Assembly (NCBI RefSeq): GCF_002192255.1
Contig: NZ_CP021768.1
Location: forward strand, 1,878,001-1,942,000
Origin: Stenotrophomonas sp. WZN-1
Lineage (GTDB): Bacteria > Pseudomonadota > Gammaproteobacteria > Xanthomonadales > Xanthomonadaceae
Reading direction: 5' to 3'
DNA: 64,000 bases
Below, piece by piece: positions 17,474 to 27,164 of the stretch (positions within the stretch are counted from its first letter, which is position 1; each line of letters starts with the position of its first letter). Both the position numbers and the translations under genes were made by a program. Below the pieces are notes generated by a model. That model was given only the letters and a program-made list of their open reading frames with translations. It made no database searches and was not told the DNA's origin.

Positions 17474-18681
17474 TGAGTCAGAAGGTCATGATCACCCGCG
17501 TCGCCACCGTGCTCCTGATGGGCATGGCCCTGACCGGCTGCAGCACCATGAAGGGCTGGTTCGCCGGCAAGGATGCGGCCGCGAAGAAGGCACAGGAACC
17601 GGCTGAGCTGGTCAAGTTCGAGCCGACCCTGAAGGTCAGCAAGGCCTGGTCGGTCAACCTCGGCAAGGGCGAGCGCCGCATCGGCGTGCGCCAGGGCCCG
17701 GCGGTGGCCAACGGCCACGTGTTCGCTGCGGCGATCACCGGTGGCGTGCACGCCATCGACCTGCAGACCGGCAAGAAGGTCTGGACCTGGGAGCCGAAGA
17801 AGGAAAAGAAGAAGGCCAAGCTGCGCCTGTCCGGCGGCCCGGGTGTCGGTGAGAACCTGGTCGTGATCGGCACGCTGGATGGCCAGGTCATCGCGCTGGA
17901 CATCAACGATGGCAGCGAAAAGTGGCGGGCCCGTGTTCCGGGTGAAGTCATCGCCGCGCCGGCCGTTGCCCAGGGCATGGTCTACGTGCGCAGCAACGAC
18001 GGCCGCGTCACTGGCTTCGATGCCGGCAACGGCACCCAGAAGTGGTTCAACCCGAGCGAACTGCCGGCGCTGACCGTGCGCGGCAACGCGCCGGTGGTGA
18101 CCGGCCCGGGCGTGCTGTTCATCGGCAAGGACGAGGGCGCGGTTGCGGCCCTGGCCCAGCAGGATGGCCGCACCCTGTGGGAACAGAACCTCGGCAACGG
18201 CGAAGGCCGCACCGAACTGGAGCGCATGGCGGACGTTGACGGTGCTCCGGTGCTGGAGGGCAACACCCTCTACGTGAGCAGCTTCAAGAACCAGACCATG
18301 GCCATCGAAGGCCCGACTGGTCGCCCGCTGTGGGCGCGCGACCATGGCGGTGCCGGTGGCGTGGCGGTGTCGTCGGGCAATGTGTTCGTCACTGACAACA
18401 AGGGCGGCGTGTTCGGCCTGGACAAAGCCAGCGGCGCTGCCATGTGGTCGCAGACCGCGCTGGCCCGTCGTTCGCTGACCGGCCCGGCGCTGCATGGCGA
18501 CTACGTGGTGGTCGGCGACTACAAGGGATACGTGCACTGGCTGCAGGCGTCCGATGGTGCGATGGCGGCACGGGCAAAAAGTGGCGGCGACGCCCTGCTG
18601 GCCCAGCCGGTCGTCGCAGACGGGGTGCTGCTGGTGCAGAACGTTGATGGCAAGCTGACCGCCTTCCGGTTGGCAAATTAA
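17473..18681 (+). CDS. bamB: Outer membrane assembly factor BamB
   Basis: Lipoprotein of the BAM complex that inserts beta-barrel proteins. The 402-residue product has a lipobox ending in MALTGCSTM (Cys23) and an eight-bladed PQQ-type propeller with repeated G-x-x-x-A-x-D-x-x-(T/N)-G-x-x-x-W motifs. The ATG at 17473 was preferred over the adjoining in-frame TTG. It is translationally coupled to yfgM and followed by der. Confidence 0.95.
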   Translation: MSQKVMITRVATVLLMGMALTGCSTMKGWFAGKDAAAKKAQEPAELVKFEPTLKVSKAWSVNLGKGERRIGVRQGPAVANGHVFAAAITGGVHAIDLQTGKKVWTWEPKKEKKKAKLRLSGGPGVGENLVVIGTLDGQVIALDINDGSEKWRARVPGEVIAAPAVAQGMVYVRSNDGRVTGFDAGNGTQKWFNPSELPALTVRGNAPVVTGPGVLFIGKDEGAVAALAQQDGRTLWEQNLGNGEGRTELERMADVDGAPVLEGNTLYVSSFKNQTMAIEGPTGRPLWARDHGGAGGVAVSSGNVFVTDNKGGVFGLDKASGAAMWSQTALARRSLTGPALHGDYVVVGDYKGYVHWLQASDGAMAARAKSGGDALLAQPVVADGVLLVQNVDGKLTAFRLAN

Positions 18682-18698
18682 AAATTGGAGTAATCGCG

Positions 18699-20096
18699 AT
18701 GCTGCCTTTGGTCGCCCTGGTTGGACGGCCGAATGTCGGCAAGTCGACTATTTTCAATGCGCTTACGCGCACCCGTGACGCGCTGGTCCATGACCAGCCC
18801 GGCGTCACCCGCGACCGCAACTACGGTGTCTGCCGTCTGGACGAGGACAATCATTTCCTCGTCGTCGACACCGGCGGTATCGCGGAAGAGGAAGAGGGAC
18901 TGGCGGGGGCTACCACCCGCCAGGCCCGCGCCGCTGCGGCGGAAGCCGACCTGATCCTGTTCGTGGTCGATGCCCGTGAGGGTACCTCGGCGATGGACGA
19001 CGAGATCCTGGCCTGGCTGCGCAAGTTGTCGCGCCCGACGCTGCTGCTGATCAACAAGATCGACGGCACCGACGAGGACACCGTGCGTTCGGAGTTCGCC
19101 CGCTACGGCTTCGGCGAGATGCTGACTGTGTCGGCCGCGCATCGCCAGGGCCTGGACGACCTGCTGGACGAAGTGATCCAGCGCCTGCCGGAAGAAGGCA
19201 GCGGCGAAGAGCTGGACAACGATCCGAACCGCATCCGCATCGCCTTCGTCGGCCGCCCGAACGTGGGCAAGTCAACACTGGTCAACCGCATCCTCGGCGA
19301 GGAGCGCATGATCGCCTCCGACGTGCCGGGCACCACCCGCGATTCGATCGCGGTGGACCTGGAGCGTGACGGCCGCGAATACCGCCTGATCGATACCGCC
19401 GGCCTGCGCCGTCGTTCGCGCGTGGACGAGGTCGTCGAGAAGTTCTCGGTGGTCAAGACCATGCAGTCGATCGAGCAGTGCCAGGTGGCCGTGCTGATGC
19501 TCGACGCCACCGAAGGCGTGACCGACCAGGACGCCACCGTGCTCGGTGCCGTGCTTGACGCCGGTCGCGCGCTGGTGATCGCCATCAACAAGTGGGATGG
19601 CCTGACCGAGTACCAGCGCGAGCAGGCCGAAACCATGCTGTCGCTGAAGCTGGGCTTCGTGCCGTGGGCCGAGTCCGTGCGCATCTCGGCCAAGCATGGC
19701 TCGGGCCTGCGTGAGCTGTTCCGTGCGGTGCACCGCGCGCACGAATCGGCGAACAAGACGTTCACCACCAGCGAAGTGAACAAGGCGCTGGAAGTGGCGT
19801 ACGAGACCAACCCGCCGCCGACCATCCGCGGCCACGTCTCCAAGCTGCGTTACGTGCACCCGGCTGGGGCAAACCCGCCGACCTTCATCGTGCATGGCAC
19901 CCGCCTGAAGGAACTACAGGAATCGTACAAGCGCTACCTGGAGAACTTCTTCCGCAAGCGCTTCAAGCTGATCGGCACCCCGGTGAGCTTCATCTTCCGC
20001 GAGGGGACCAACCCGTACGAGGGCAAGAAGAACGTCCTCACCGAGCGGCAGGTCAAGGCCAAGCGGCGCTTGATGAAGCACGTCAAGGGCAAGTGA
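18699..20096 (+). CDS. der: Ribosome biogenesis GTPase Der (EngA)
   Basis: Essential GTPase for 50S assembly. The 465-residue protein shows two tandem G domains: GRPNVGKST near residue 8 with DTGG, NKID; and a second GRPNVGKST near 184 with DTAG and NKWD, then a C-terminal KH-like domain ending in basic residues. RBS ttggag precedes the ATG. A strong terminator follows 6 bases after the stop. Confidence 0.98.
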   Translation: MLPLVALVGRPNVGKSTIFNALTRTRDALVHDQPGVTRDRNYGVCRLDEDNHFLVVDTGGIAEEEEGLAGATTRQARAAAAEADLILFVVDAREGTSAMDDEILAWLRKLSRPTLLLINKIDGTDEDTVRSEFARYGFGEMLTVSAAHRQGLDDLLDEVIQRLPEEGSGEELDNDPNRIRIAFVGRPNVGKSTLVNRILGEERMIASDVPGTTRDSIAVDLERDGREYRLIDTAGLRRRSRVDEVVEKFSVVKTMQSIEQCQVAVLMLDATEGVTDQDATVLGAVLDAGRALVIAINKWDGLTEYQREQAETMLSLKLGFVPWAESVRISAKHGSGLRELFRAVHRAHESANKTFTTSEVNKALEVAYETNPPPTIRGHVSKLRYVHPAGANPPTFIVHGTRLKELQESYKRYLENFFRKRFKLIGTPVSFIFREGTNPYEGKKNVLTERQVKAKRRLMKHVKGK

Positions 20097-20102
20097 TGCA
20101 GG

Positions 20103-20129
20103 AAAAGGCGGCCTGAGGGCCGCCTTTTT
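20103..20129 (+). terminator. Rho-independent terminator after der
   Basis: Perfect 11-bp stem aaaaggcggcc / ggccgcctttt with loop tgag, ending in a T-run. Confidence 0.9.
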
Positions 20130-20137
20130 CGTTTGTG

Positions 20138-20213
20138 GTAGTGCCGGCCGCTGGCCGGCAACCCGATGATGCCTGGCGTGTTCACGAGGTTGCCGGCCAG
20201 CGGCCGGCACTAC
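20138..20213. repeat. SMAG inverted dimer
   Basis: The two 26-base arms are perfect inverted copies: gtagtgccggccgctggccg at the left end (20138) and its complement ending in cggcactac at 20213. Each arm is itself a ccggc-ctgg-ccgg type hairpin with the GTAG tag, the diagnostic SMAG design. Confidence 0.9.
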
Positions 20214-20234
20214 CCCCACGTCTACAGATCTCGA

Positions 20235-21017
20235 TCAGGGCGGACTGCTGCGACGAGCGCGGCAATGCGGCAACGCGCATGGGATGCCTCGGCCGCGCCG
20301 CGATGTTGAAGCCGGTTGCACCTGGCGTGTGGCAGGGATCGATTCCGGCAGCTGCACCTGCCCCGTGATGCTTGCCCAGACCAGGGTCGTACCCAGTGCG
20401 CCTGCCAGGTACGCCACCGACACCGCCCCGATCAGCAGGCCCGCGGCATGCTCCAGCCATGGAAGCAATCGGCAACACCCCTGTGCCCAGCGCGGATGGC
20501 TGCCGAGCCACGCCATCAGCAGGCCGAGCGACAGCGCGACGCCACTCAGGCCGGCCACGTAAGCGGCCTGGGTGCCAGTGTCGGCAACGAGGCCGGTAAC
20601 CAGGGCTGCAATCGCGAACTGCAGCATCCAGTTGCTGCTGCTGGCGAGCGCCAGCAGACATCCTGCTTCGGCGTGCGGCCAACGGGAACGAGCGCGCAGG
20701 CCCCAGGGCATCTGCAGGGAAAGCGGAGAGAAAGGGGTCAAGCCGGCGTCGCGCAGGCACATGCCCGCCAGGCGCAGCAGCAGGAGGCAGCCCGCGCACT
20801 GCATCGCCAGCGTCCACAGGCCGCGGTTTCCCAGCATGCCCGCTGCAACGAAAGCCGTCGCACAGATGACGCCCGTACCGATGGCGATACCGAACGACGC
20901 GGCCATGGCGGCGTGCCCGCCCGTGCCCATCGCGGTGCGCAGGATCTTCGCGTGATGCGAAGCAGGCAGGAGCATGGCGAAGCCGTACAGCACCGCGACG
21001 ATGAAGAACTGCTGCAA
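20235..21017 (-). CDS. Divergent LysE/RhtB-type transporter paralogue
   Basis: A 260-residue protein with about six hydrophobic segments and clear resemblance in layout to the LysE-family exporter encoded next to it (both have a CrlLPWLEhAAGLLi stretch). The family SPGPD motif near residue 16 is replaced by LPASHH, and a polar, basic tail of about 45 residues follows the last membrane helix. The start is TTG at 21015-21017, chosen because MQQFFIVAVLYGF aligns with the paralogue's MEQFLIIATLHFL. It could be a specialised exporter or a decaying duplicate. Confidence 0.65.
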   Translation of the reverse strand: MQQFFIVAVLYGFAMLLPASHHAKILRTAMGTGGHAAMAASFGIAIGTGVICATAFVAAGMLGNRGLWTLAMQCAGCLLLLRLAGMCLRDAGLTPFSPLSLQMPWGLRARSRWPHAEAGCLLALASSSNWMLQFAIAALVTGLVADTGTQAAYVAGLSGVALSLGLLMAWLGSHPRWAQGCCRLLPWLEHAAGLLIGAVSVAYLAGALGTTLVWASITGQVQLPESIPATRQVQPASTSRRGRGIPCALPHCRARRSSPP

Positions 21018-21112
21018 CGTAAACCTGCCACTGACCTACAGAAAGTGCAGAGTGTGGGCGGGTGTGAACGCGCGGTATTGAACGCCATTGCGACAGGCGC
21101 GAATCGCCGGCA

Positions 21113-21748
21113 TCAGCCGGCCCACAGCGACACGACGATCCATAGCGCCAGCGCAATCATCAGGAGCCCTGCGGCGCGCTCCAGCCAGGGCAGGGCGCGT
21201 GCGAATCGGCCCAGCACCCACGGGTGGCCGACCAGCGCGGCTACCAGCAGATCCCATAGCAGGACGATGCCGAACATCCACGCGCCATAGAAGAACTTCG
21301 TTGCGGCGCTGGCCTGCGGGCCGTTGAGCATTGCCGCCAACGTTGCGTAGAACAGCGCATTCTTCGGGTTCAGCAGCGCAGACAGGGCGCCCAGCCCTGC
21401 CGCCTTCCACCATCCGTGGGCACCGTCCGCTCGCGATCCGGCGGCAGCGTCAGATGCCTGCAGCGTCGTCGAACCCGCATGGCGCAGGAACAGCGTGCCG
21501 AGGTACATCAGGAACCCGCAGCCCGCCAACTGCACCGCAATGAACCCTGTGCTGCCCGCGCGCAGCAGGGCGATTCCGGTGAAAGCCGCCACTATGAATA
21601 CCCCGTTGCCAACGGCGATGCCTGCGCAGGCGCCACTGGCGGTGCGCCAGCCAGAGGTGATCGCGGTGCGTGCAACGAGGAAGAAATCGGGACCGGGTGA
21701 GAGCAGGGCGAGAAAATGCAAGGTGGCGATGATCAGGAACTGTTCCAT
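21113..21748 (-). CDS. LysE/RhtB family amino-acid exporter
   Basis: A 211-residue inner-membrane exporter. It has the family signature LLSPGPDFFLVARTAITSGW at residues 15-34, six hydrophobic segments and the NPKNALFYATL motif near 128. The likely substrate is an amino acid or derivative; which one cannot be told. It lies downstream of an AraC regulator on the same strand, which is a plausible controller. Confidence 0.9.
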   Translation of the reverse strand: MEQFLIIATLHFLALLSPGPDFFLVARTAITSGWRTASGACAGIAVGNGVFIVAAFTGIALLRAGSTGFIAVQLAGCGFLMYLGTLFLRHAGSTTLQASDAAAGSRADGAHGWWKAAGLGALSALLNPKNALFYATLAAMLNGPQASAATKFFYGAWMFGIVLLWDLLVAALVGHPWVLGRFARALPWLERAAGLLMIALALWIVVSLWAG

Positions 21749-21822
21749 CGGGTCCGGCGGCGACTGGCTGGGGCGCCAGTCTGGGGATGTGCCGCGCGGT
21801 GGTATTGAACGTTATTGCAGGC

Positions 21823-22638
21823 TCAGCGCCGGTACTGGCCTGGGGTCGCACCGGCGTGGGCCTTGAAGACCCGCTGGAAATGACTCTGGTCGGCAAAGCC
21901 CAGTGCATGCGCGACCACGGCCAGTGACTGGCCTTCGCACAACCGTCGGCGGGCCTCCTGGATTCGCTGGTCGATCTGCCAGGCGTGTGGCGTCAGGCCC
22001 GTGGCACGTCGGAAGGCGCGGATCAGCTGGTAGCGGCTCATGCCTGCCAGCGATGCGAGCTCCTGCAGGGCCGGGGTGTGTTCGAGCCGCTGGCGCAGAA
22101 CGTCCATCACCGGCTGCACCCGCTGCTGTAGTGCGGCATCTTCAGGCGGGCCGGCGACGGCTACACCATCGTGTTCATCCAGATCGCCGACGAACGCGAT
22201 CAGGGCCGCTTCCTTGACGCTGACCGGATCGTCGGAGAACAACGTCTCGTTGAGCTGGCAGTACTGCTGGTAGCGCGGGCGATGGTGGGAGATCCGGATC
22301 GGTTCCTGCTGCCAGTCGGGTCCGGGCAGGCCGTCATACTCGGCGCGGACCTCGGCCATCCAGCGCGCATCCAGATGCAGCATCTGGTAGCTCCAGACCT
22401 GGCCGGGCAGGGGGTTGCAGGCATGCACGCGGCCTGCGGGTACGCCGACCAGGCTGCCGGGCTGCAGCAGGCGCGGTCCTTCCGCGGCGCCGGTGAACAC
22501 GCTGCTGCCGGCGTCCACGGCGCCGATCGAGAAGGTGTCATGGCTGTGCGGGCGATGGCAGGCGCGGCTGTCGCAGGCCCGTCGGCTTTCGACGAAGGGC
22601 ATGCGCGGGTCACGCCAGAATTCGGTGGCAGAGCGCAT
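21823..22638 (-). CDS. AraC family transcriptional regulator
   Basis: The 271-residue protein has an N-terminal cupin-like sensing domain (HSHDTFSIGAVDAG) and a C-terminal double helix-turn-helix (ELASLAGMSRYQLIRAFRRA and AVVAHALGFADQSHFQRVFK). This type commonly controls adjacent LysE exporters in Proteobacteria. The ATG at 22636-22638 (MRSATEFW) was chosen because it directly precedes family-like sequence and avoids overlap with the moeB promoter region. It points toward the two exporter genes, 74 bases away. Confidence 0.9.
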   Translation of the reverse strand: MRSATEFWRDPRMPFVESRRACDSRACHRPHSHDTFSIGAVDAGSSVFTGAAEGPRLLQPGSLVGVPAGRVHACNPLPGQVWSYQMLHLDARWMAEVRAEYDGLPGPDWQQEPIRISHHRPRYQQYCQLNETLFSDDPVSVKEAALIAFVGDLDEHDGVAVAGPPEDAALQQRVQPVMDVLRQRLEHTPALQELASLAGMSRYQLIRAFRRATGLTPHAWQIDQRIQEARRRLCEGQSLAVVAHALGFADQSHFQRVFKAHAGATPGQYRR

Positions 22639-22727
22639 GCAGCGGTTCCGGGATGCAGGGGGCAACGCCCGCATGGTGCCATGTTCGGGGCAAGGCGCGT
22701 CGAGGGTGTCTGCGCGATAATGCGGCC

Positions 22728-23864
22728 ATGAGCATCCAAGAGCTTTCCCCCGCGCAGGCGCGCGAGCGCCTGGCCCACGGCGCCGTGCTGATCGATGTGC
22801 GCGAGGCGCACGAACGGGCCGGCGGCATGGCCGAGGGCGCGCGCGGCGTGGCCAAGGGCGAGCTGCAGGCCGACCCGGTTGCGCATCTGCCGCGACTCGA
22901 CCAAGAGATTCTGCTGATCTGCCAGAGCGGCAAACGCTCGGCCGATGCCGCGCAGTTCCTGCTGGAGGCCGGCTACACCCACGTCGCTTCCGTGACGGGC
23001 GGTACCGTGGCCTGGCGCGAGCAGTCGCTGCCGCTGGTGCAGCCGCTGGCCAGCGCCGCCGACCGTGACTTCTTTGATCGCTATTCGCGGCATTTGCTGC
23101 TGCCGCAGGTGGGTGAGGCGGGCCAGCGCACGCTGCAGCAGTCGCGCGTGCTGGTGCTGGGGGCGGGCGGGCTGGGTGCGCCGGCTGGCTTCTATCTGGC
23201 CGCCGCCGGGGTAGGGCACCTGCGCTTCGCCGACCACGACCGCGTGGAGCGCAGCAACCTGCACCGGCAGATCGTGCATACCGAAGCCAGCGTCGGCCAG
23301 CTCAAGGTCGATTCCGCCCGCGAGCGGCTGTTGGCGCTGAACCCGTCGATCGAGGTGGAGGCCGTGCCTGAGCGGGTCACGTCCGAGAACGTGGATGCTC
23401 TGATCGAGGGCGTGGACGTGGTGCTGGATGGCTCGGACAACTTCCCGCTGCGCTACCTGCTCAACGACGCCTGCATCAAGCACGCCAAGCCGCTGGTGTA
23501 TGCCGCCATCGAGCGCTTCGACGGTCAGGTAAGCGTGTTTGACGCCGGCCGCCAGCGCGGCGTGGCGCCCTGCTACCGCTGCCTGTTCCCGGAGCCACCG
23601 CCGCCGGAGTTCGCGCCGAACTGCTCCGAGGCCGGCGTGCTGGGTGTGCTGCCGGGCCTGGCTGGGGTGCTGCAGGCCACCGAGGTGCTGAAGCTGCTGC
23701 TGGGCATCGGCGAGCCACTGGTGGGGCGCCTGCTGCGCTTCGATGCGCTGGGCATGCGCTTCCGCGAGACCGGCATCCGACCGGACCCGCATTGCCCGGT
23801 GTGTGCGCCCGGCGTGTCGTTCCCGGGGTATATCGATTACGCCGCGTTTTGTCGCGGTGGGTGA
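22728..23864 (+). CDS. moeB: Molybdopterin-synthase adenylyltransferase MoeB with N-terminal rhodanese domain
   Basis: MoeB adenylates the MoaD C-terminus for molybdopterin synthesis. The 378-residue product starts with a rhodanese domain (residues 5-105, catalytic Cys65 in LICQSGKRS) followed by the ThiF/E1-like domain (GAGGLGAP at 145-152, the Arg/DHD region DHDRVERSNLHRQ) and the zinc CxxC pairs (CYRC and CPVC). Eukaryotic MOCS3 has the rhodanese at the C-terminus, so the order here is reversed. The ATG at 22728 (MSIQELSP) fits; the frame is open a little upstream. Confidence 0.93.
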   Translation: MSIQELSPAQARERLAHGAVLIDVREAHERAGGMAEGARGVAKGELQADPVAHLPRLDQEILLICQSGKRSADAAQFLLEAGYTHVASVTGGTVAWREQSLPLVQPLASAADRDFFDRYSRHLLLPQVGEAGQRTLQQSRVLVLGAGGLGAPAGFYLAAAGVGHLRFADHDRVERSNLHRQIVHTEASVGQLKVDSARERLLALNPSIEVEAVPERVTSENVDALIEGVDVVLDGSDNFPLRYLLNDACIKHAKPLVYAAIERFDGQVSVFDAGRQRGVAPCYRCLFPEPPPPEFAPNCSEAGVLGVLPGLAGVLQATEVLKLLLGIGEPLVGRLLRFDALGMRFRETGIRPDPHCPVCAPGVSFPGYIDYAAFCRGG

Positions 23865-23922
23865 ACCCGGCCGGGGAATGCCTTGGTGGATGCCGACCTT
23901 GGTCGGCGTTTTTGTGCCAACC

Positions 23923-24084
23923 AAGGTTGGCACCCACCGAAGCGGGTGCAAGGTTGGCACCCACCGAAGCGGGTGCAAGGTTGGCACCCACCGAAGTGGG
24001 TGCAAGGTTGGCACCTACCGAAGCGGGTGCAAGGTTGGCACCTACCGAAGCGGGTGCATGGTTGGCGCCAAGCGAAGCATGTGC
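23923..24084. repeat. Tandem array of six 27-bp units
   Basis: Units begin at 23923, 23950, 23977, 24004, 24031 and 24058. The consensus is aaggttggcacccaccgaag followed by cgggtgc. Units 4 and 5 have cctacc for cccacc and unit 3 has gtggg; unit 6 is degenerate. The unit matches one arm of the SMAG-like palindrome gtgccaaccaaggttggcac found upstream at 23913-23932 and in the 27.1-27.9 kb array, so the array looks grown from a SMAG end. Length is a multiple of three, which creates meaningless long open frames. Confidence 0.9.
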
Positions 24085-24151
24085 CTGATTTCGGGATGAT
24101 GCTGGGAGTCGCTCCCGGCATCGTTCCATCTCCAAGACAATCCGGCGCAAC

Positions 24152-24232
24152 ATGCGTGCTATTGCCATCATCGGCATTGCTCTATTGTTGAACCCGATTC
24201 TGGATCTTGGGGAAAACACCGCATGGCGGTAG
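24152..24232 (+). CDS. Possible 26-residue hydrophobic leader peptide overlapping the antiporter start
   Basis: ATG at 24152 opens a 26-codon frame, MRAIAIIGIALLLNPILDLG and six more residues, ending TAG at 24230-24232, 10 bases inside the antiporter gene. The peptide is one hydrophobic helix. The overlap would allow translational coupling. No clear Shine-Dalgarno is seen, so this may be chance; conservation in relatives would decide. Confidence 0.3.
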   Translation: MRAIAIIGIALLLNPILDLGENTAWR

Positions 24233-26055
24233 AAGCAGCGACCAGCGAGCTGGTCAAGGTCGTGGCCCTGCTGGGCGCGGCGGTGGTGATGGTGCCTTTG
24301 TTCCGCCGGGCCGGCCTGGGCTCGGTGCTGGGTTACTTCGCCGCCGGCCTGGCGATCGGACCGTTCGGGCTGGGCTGGTTCTCCGACCCGCAGGCGATCC
24401 TGCATACCGCCGAGCTCGGCGTGGTGATGTTCCTGTTCGTGATCGGCCTGGAGATGCGGCCCTCGCACCTGTGGAGCCTGCGCAAGGAAATCTTCGGGCT
24501 GGGCACGCTGCAGATCGTCACCTGTGCGGTGGTGCTGACCAGCATCGCCAAGCTGTTCGGGTTGCCGTGGCAGGTGGCCTTCATCGGCGCCACCGGCTTC
24601 GTGCTGACCTCCACCGCAGTGGTGATGCAGCTGCTGGCCGAGCGCGGTGACATCGCGCTGCCGTCGGGGCAGAAGATCGTCTCCATCCTGCTGTTTGAAG
24701 ACCTGCTGATCGTGCCGTTGCTGGCACTGGTGGCCTGGATGGGGCCGAGTGCGGGCAGTGCCGACGGCGAGGGTTCGCGTTGGTTGTCGGTGGCGATCGG
24801 TGTCGGTGCCATCGTCGGCCTGGTGCTGGTCGGCCGCTTCCTGCTCAACCCGCTGTTCCGCGTGCTGGCCGAATCGAAGGCGCGCGAGGTGATGACCGCC
24901 GCCGCGCTGCTGGTGGTGCTGGGCGCCGCGCTGCTGATGCAGCTGTCCGGCCTGTCGATGGCGATGGGCGCGTTCCTCGCGGGTGTACTGCTGAGCGAGT
25001 CGACCTTCCGCCACCAGATCGAGGCGGACATCGAGCCGTTCCGCGGCATCCTGCTCGGCCTGTTCTTCCTCAGCGTGGGCATGGCGCTGGACCTGAGCGT
25101 GGTGGCTGCGCACTGGCAGCTGATCCTCGGGCTGGTGCTGGCGTTGATGGCGGCCAAGGCGCTGTGCATCTACGTGGTGGCGCGCGTGATGGGCAGCGAC
25201 CACGCGCAGGCGCTGGACCGTGGCGTGCTGATGGCGCAGGGCGGCGAGTTCGCCTTCGTGCTGTTCTCTGCCGCCGCATCGGCCGGCGTGATCGACCTGG
25301 AGATCAATGCCAACTTCACCGCCGTGGTGGTGCTGTCGATGGCACTGACCCCGCTGGTGGTGCTGGTCTACAAGCGCATCGCGCCGAAGCCGACGGTGAA
25401 CATGGACGGCGTGGACGAGGCCGATGGGCTGTCCGGCAGCGTGCTGCTGATCGGCTTCGGCCGCTTCGGCCAGGTCGCCAGCCAATCGTTGCTGGCGCGC
25501 GACGTGGACGTGACCATCATCGACAACGATGTGGAGATGATCCAGAGCGCCGCGCGGTTCGGTTTCAAGATCTATTACGGCGATGGCACGCGCCTGGACG
25601 TGCTGCATGCTTCGGGCGCGGCCACCGCGCGTGCGATTGCGGTGTGCGTGGACAAGGCCGAGGCCGCCGACCGCATTGTTGAACTGGTGGCGCATGAGTT
25701 CCCGCAGGCCAAGCTGATGGTGCGCTCGTTCGATCGCGAGCATTCGCTGCGGCTGATCCATGCCGGTGTCGATTTCCAGATCCGCGAGACCTTTGAATCG
25801 GCGGTGTTGTTTGGCCAGGCCGCGCTGGTGGAACTGGGGGCGGACGAGGACGACGCGATCGAGATTGCCGAGCAGATCCGCCGTCGCGACGCCGAGCGTT
25901 TCGAGCTGGAAATTGCCGGCGGTGGCTTGAATGCCGGCGCGCGGATGATCTACGGCAACAGCCCGCAGGGCGTACCGACGCCGACGCCGTTCACCGCGCC
26001 GAAGCGGGAGAGCAAGACGTTGAACCCGCAGGATGTGCCGGAAGAGGAAGAATGA
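24223..26055 (+). CDS. Kef-type monovalent cation:proton antiporter (CPA2) with TrkA-N domain
   Basis: Potassium (or other monovalent cation)/proton antiporter of the inner membrane. The 610-residue protein has about twelve membrane helices in residues 10-380 (with the GYFAAGLAIGPFGLG and MEMRP-type motifs and SGLSMAMGAFLAGVLLSES) followed by a cytoplasmic TrkA-N NAD-binding domain (VLLIGFGRFGQVASQ near 407) and an acidic tail. In KefB/KefC this domain gates the channel. No KefF/KefG oxidoreductase partner is adjacent. Confidence 0.93.
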   Translation: MAVEAATSELVKVVALLGAAVVMVPLFRRAGLGSVLGYFAAGLAIGPFGLGWFSDPQAILHTAELGVVMFLFVIGLEMRPSHLWSLRKEIFGLGTLQIVTCAVVLTSIAKLFGLPWQVAFIGATGFVLTSTAVVMQLLAERGDIALPSGQKIVSILLFEDLLIVPLLALVAWMGPSAGSADGEGSRWLSVAIGVGAIVGLVLVGRFLLNPLFRVLAESKAREVMTAAALLVVLGAALLMQLSGLSMAMGAFLAGVLLSESTFRHQIEADIEPFRGILLGLFFLSVGMALDLSVVAAHWQLILGLVLALMAAKALCIYVVARVMGSDHAQALDRGVLMAQGGEFAFVLFSAAASAGVIDLEINANFTAVVVLSMALTPLVVLVYKRIAPKPTVNMDGVDEADGLSGSVLLIGFGRFGQVASQSLLARDVDVTIIDNDVEMIQSAARFGFKIYYGDGTRLDVLHASGAATARAIAVCVDKAEAADRIVELVAHEFPQAKLMVRSFDREHSLRLIHAGVDFQIRETFESAVLFGQAALVELGADEDDAIEIAEQIRRRDAERFELEIAGGGLNAGARMIYGNSPQGVPTPTPFTAPKRESKTLNPQDVPEEEE

Positions 26056-26069
26056 GGTGCCGCGCATCG

Positions 26070-26142
26070 CGCTCGCCGGGCGTGGCCCGGCGCTACCGTG
26101 GTGCACGCGGAGAGGGTAGCGCCGGGCCATGCCCGGCGAGCG
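26070..26142. repeat. SMAG inverted dimer
   Basis: 28-base arms (26070-26097 and 26115-26142) are inverted copies with a single mismatch; each arm contains a gccggg-ccggc hairpin and the ctacc/ggtag tag. It sits between the antiporter gene and folD. Confidence 0.88.
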
Positions 26143-26223
26143 CAGCGGCCACTCGGATGGGCGGTGGGCGAGGGGGCCTGAATCAGGGACAATAGCGTCC
26201 CCGCCGCCCCACGCCCGCTCCCG

Positions 26224-27102
26224 ATGACCGATTCCGCCCCCCAGCTTCCTGCCCGCATCCTTGATGGCCGCCGCATCGCCGAGGACCTGCTCGACAGCCT
26301 GAAGGTGCGCGTCGACGCCCGCGTGGCCGCCGGCGGCAGCCGCCCGGGCCTGGCCGTGGTGCTGGTCGGTGGCGACCCGGCTTCGACCGTGTACGTGCGC
26401 AACAAGCGCCGTGCCGCCGAGAAGGTCGGCATCGAAGCACATGACTACGATCTGCCGGCCGGTACCACCGAGGCCGAGCTGCTCGACCTGATCGACCAGC
26501 TCAACGCCGACCCGAAGATCAACGGCATCCTGATCCAGCTGCCGCTGCCGGGCATCCCGGACGCACGCCGGCTGATCCAGCGCATCGACCCCCGCAAGGA
26601 CGTGGACGGTTTCCACCCGGAAAATGTCGGCCACCTGGCCCTGCGCGAGTTCGGCCTGCGCCCGTGCACCCCGCGCGGCATCACCACGCTGCTGGGCCAC
26701 ACCGACCAGCCAGTGCGTGGCCGCAACGCCACCATCGTGGGCGTGAGCAACCATGTGGGCCGGCCGATGGGCCTGGAGCTGCTGATTGCCGGCTGCACCG
26801 TGACCAGCTGCCACAAGTTCACCCCCAAGGACGTGCTGGAACAGGCCGTGCGCAACGCCGACATCCTGGTGGTGGCGGTGGGCCGCCCGGGCATCGTGCC
26901 GGGTGAGTGGGTGAAGCCGGGCGCGGTGGTGATCGACGTGGGTATCAACCGGTTGGATGACGGCCGGTTGGTGGGTGATGTCGGGTTTGAAGCGGCTGCC
27001 CAGCGGGCGAGCTGGATCACCCCGGTGCCGGGTGGCGTGGGCCCGATGACCGTGGCCACGTTGATGCAGAACACCCTGGAAGCGGCGGAAGCGCTGAGCT
27101 GA
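26224..27102 (+). CDS. folD: Methylenetetrahydrofolate dehydrogenase / cyclohydrolase
   Basis: Bifunctional one-carbon enzyme interconverting methylene-, methenyl- and formyl-tetrahydrofolate with NADP. The 292-residue protein has the catalytic Lys region ([15 protein letters not shown]), GILIQLPLP, the [11 protein letters not shown] motif and the NADP loop [11 protein letters not shown], ending in [19 protein letters not shown] family-standard length. Confidence 0.97.
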   Translation: MTDSAPQLPARILDGRRIAEDLLDSLKVRVDARVAAGGSRPGLAVVLVGGDPASTVYVRNKRRAAEKVGIEAHDYDLPAGTTEAELLDLIDQLNADPKINGILIQLPLPGIPDARRLIQRIDPRKDVDGFHPENVGHLALREFGLRPCTPRGITTLLGHTDQPVRGRNATIVGVSNHVGRPMGLELLIAGCTVTSCHKFTPKDVLEQAVRNADILVVAVGRPGIVPGEWVKPGAVVIDVGINRLDDGRLVGDVGFEAAAQRASWITPVPGGVGPMTVATLMQNTLEAAEALS

Positions 27103-27111
27103 CCCTTTGGG

Positions 27112-27136
27112 GTGGGTGCCGACCGTTGGTCGGCAC
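27112..27136. repeat. Single SMAG-like palindrome after folD
   Basis: gtgccgacc-gtt-ggtcggcac preceded by ggtgg; ten bases after the folD stop, so it may protect or end the folD transcript. Confidence 0.65.
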
Positions 27137-27164
27137 AATGCCGGGGCAGGCCGATGACCCGCTC

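Noticed and set aside
23743..24191. Repeat peptides (PTEAGARLA-type) encoded by the 27-bp array
   Set aside because: All three frames are open because of the repeat length; no start signal or family match.
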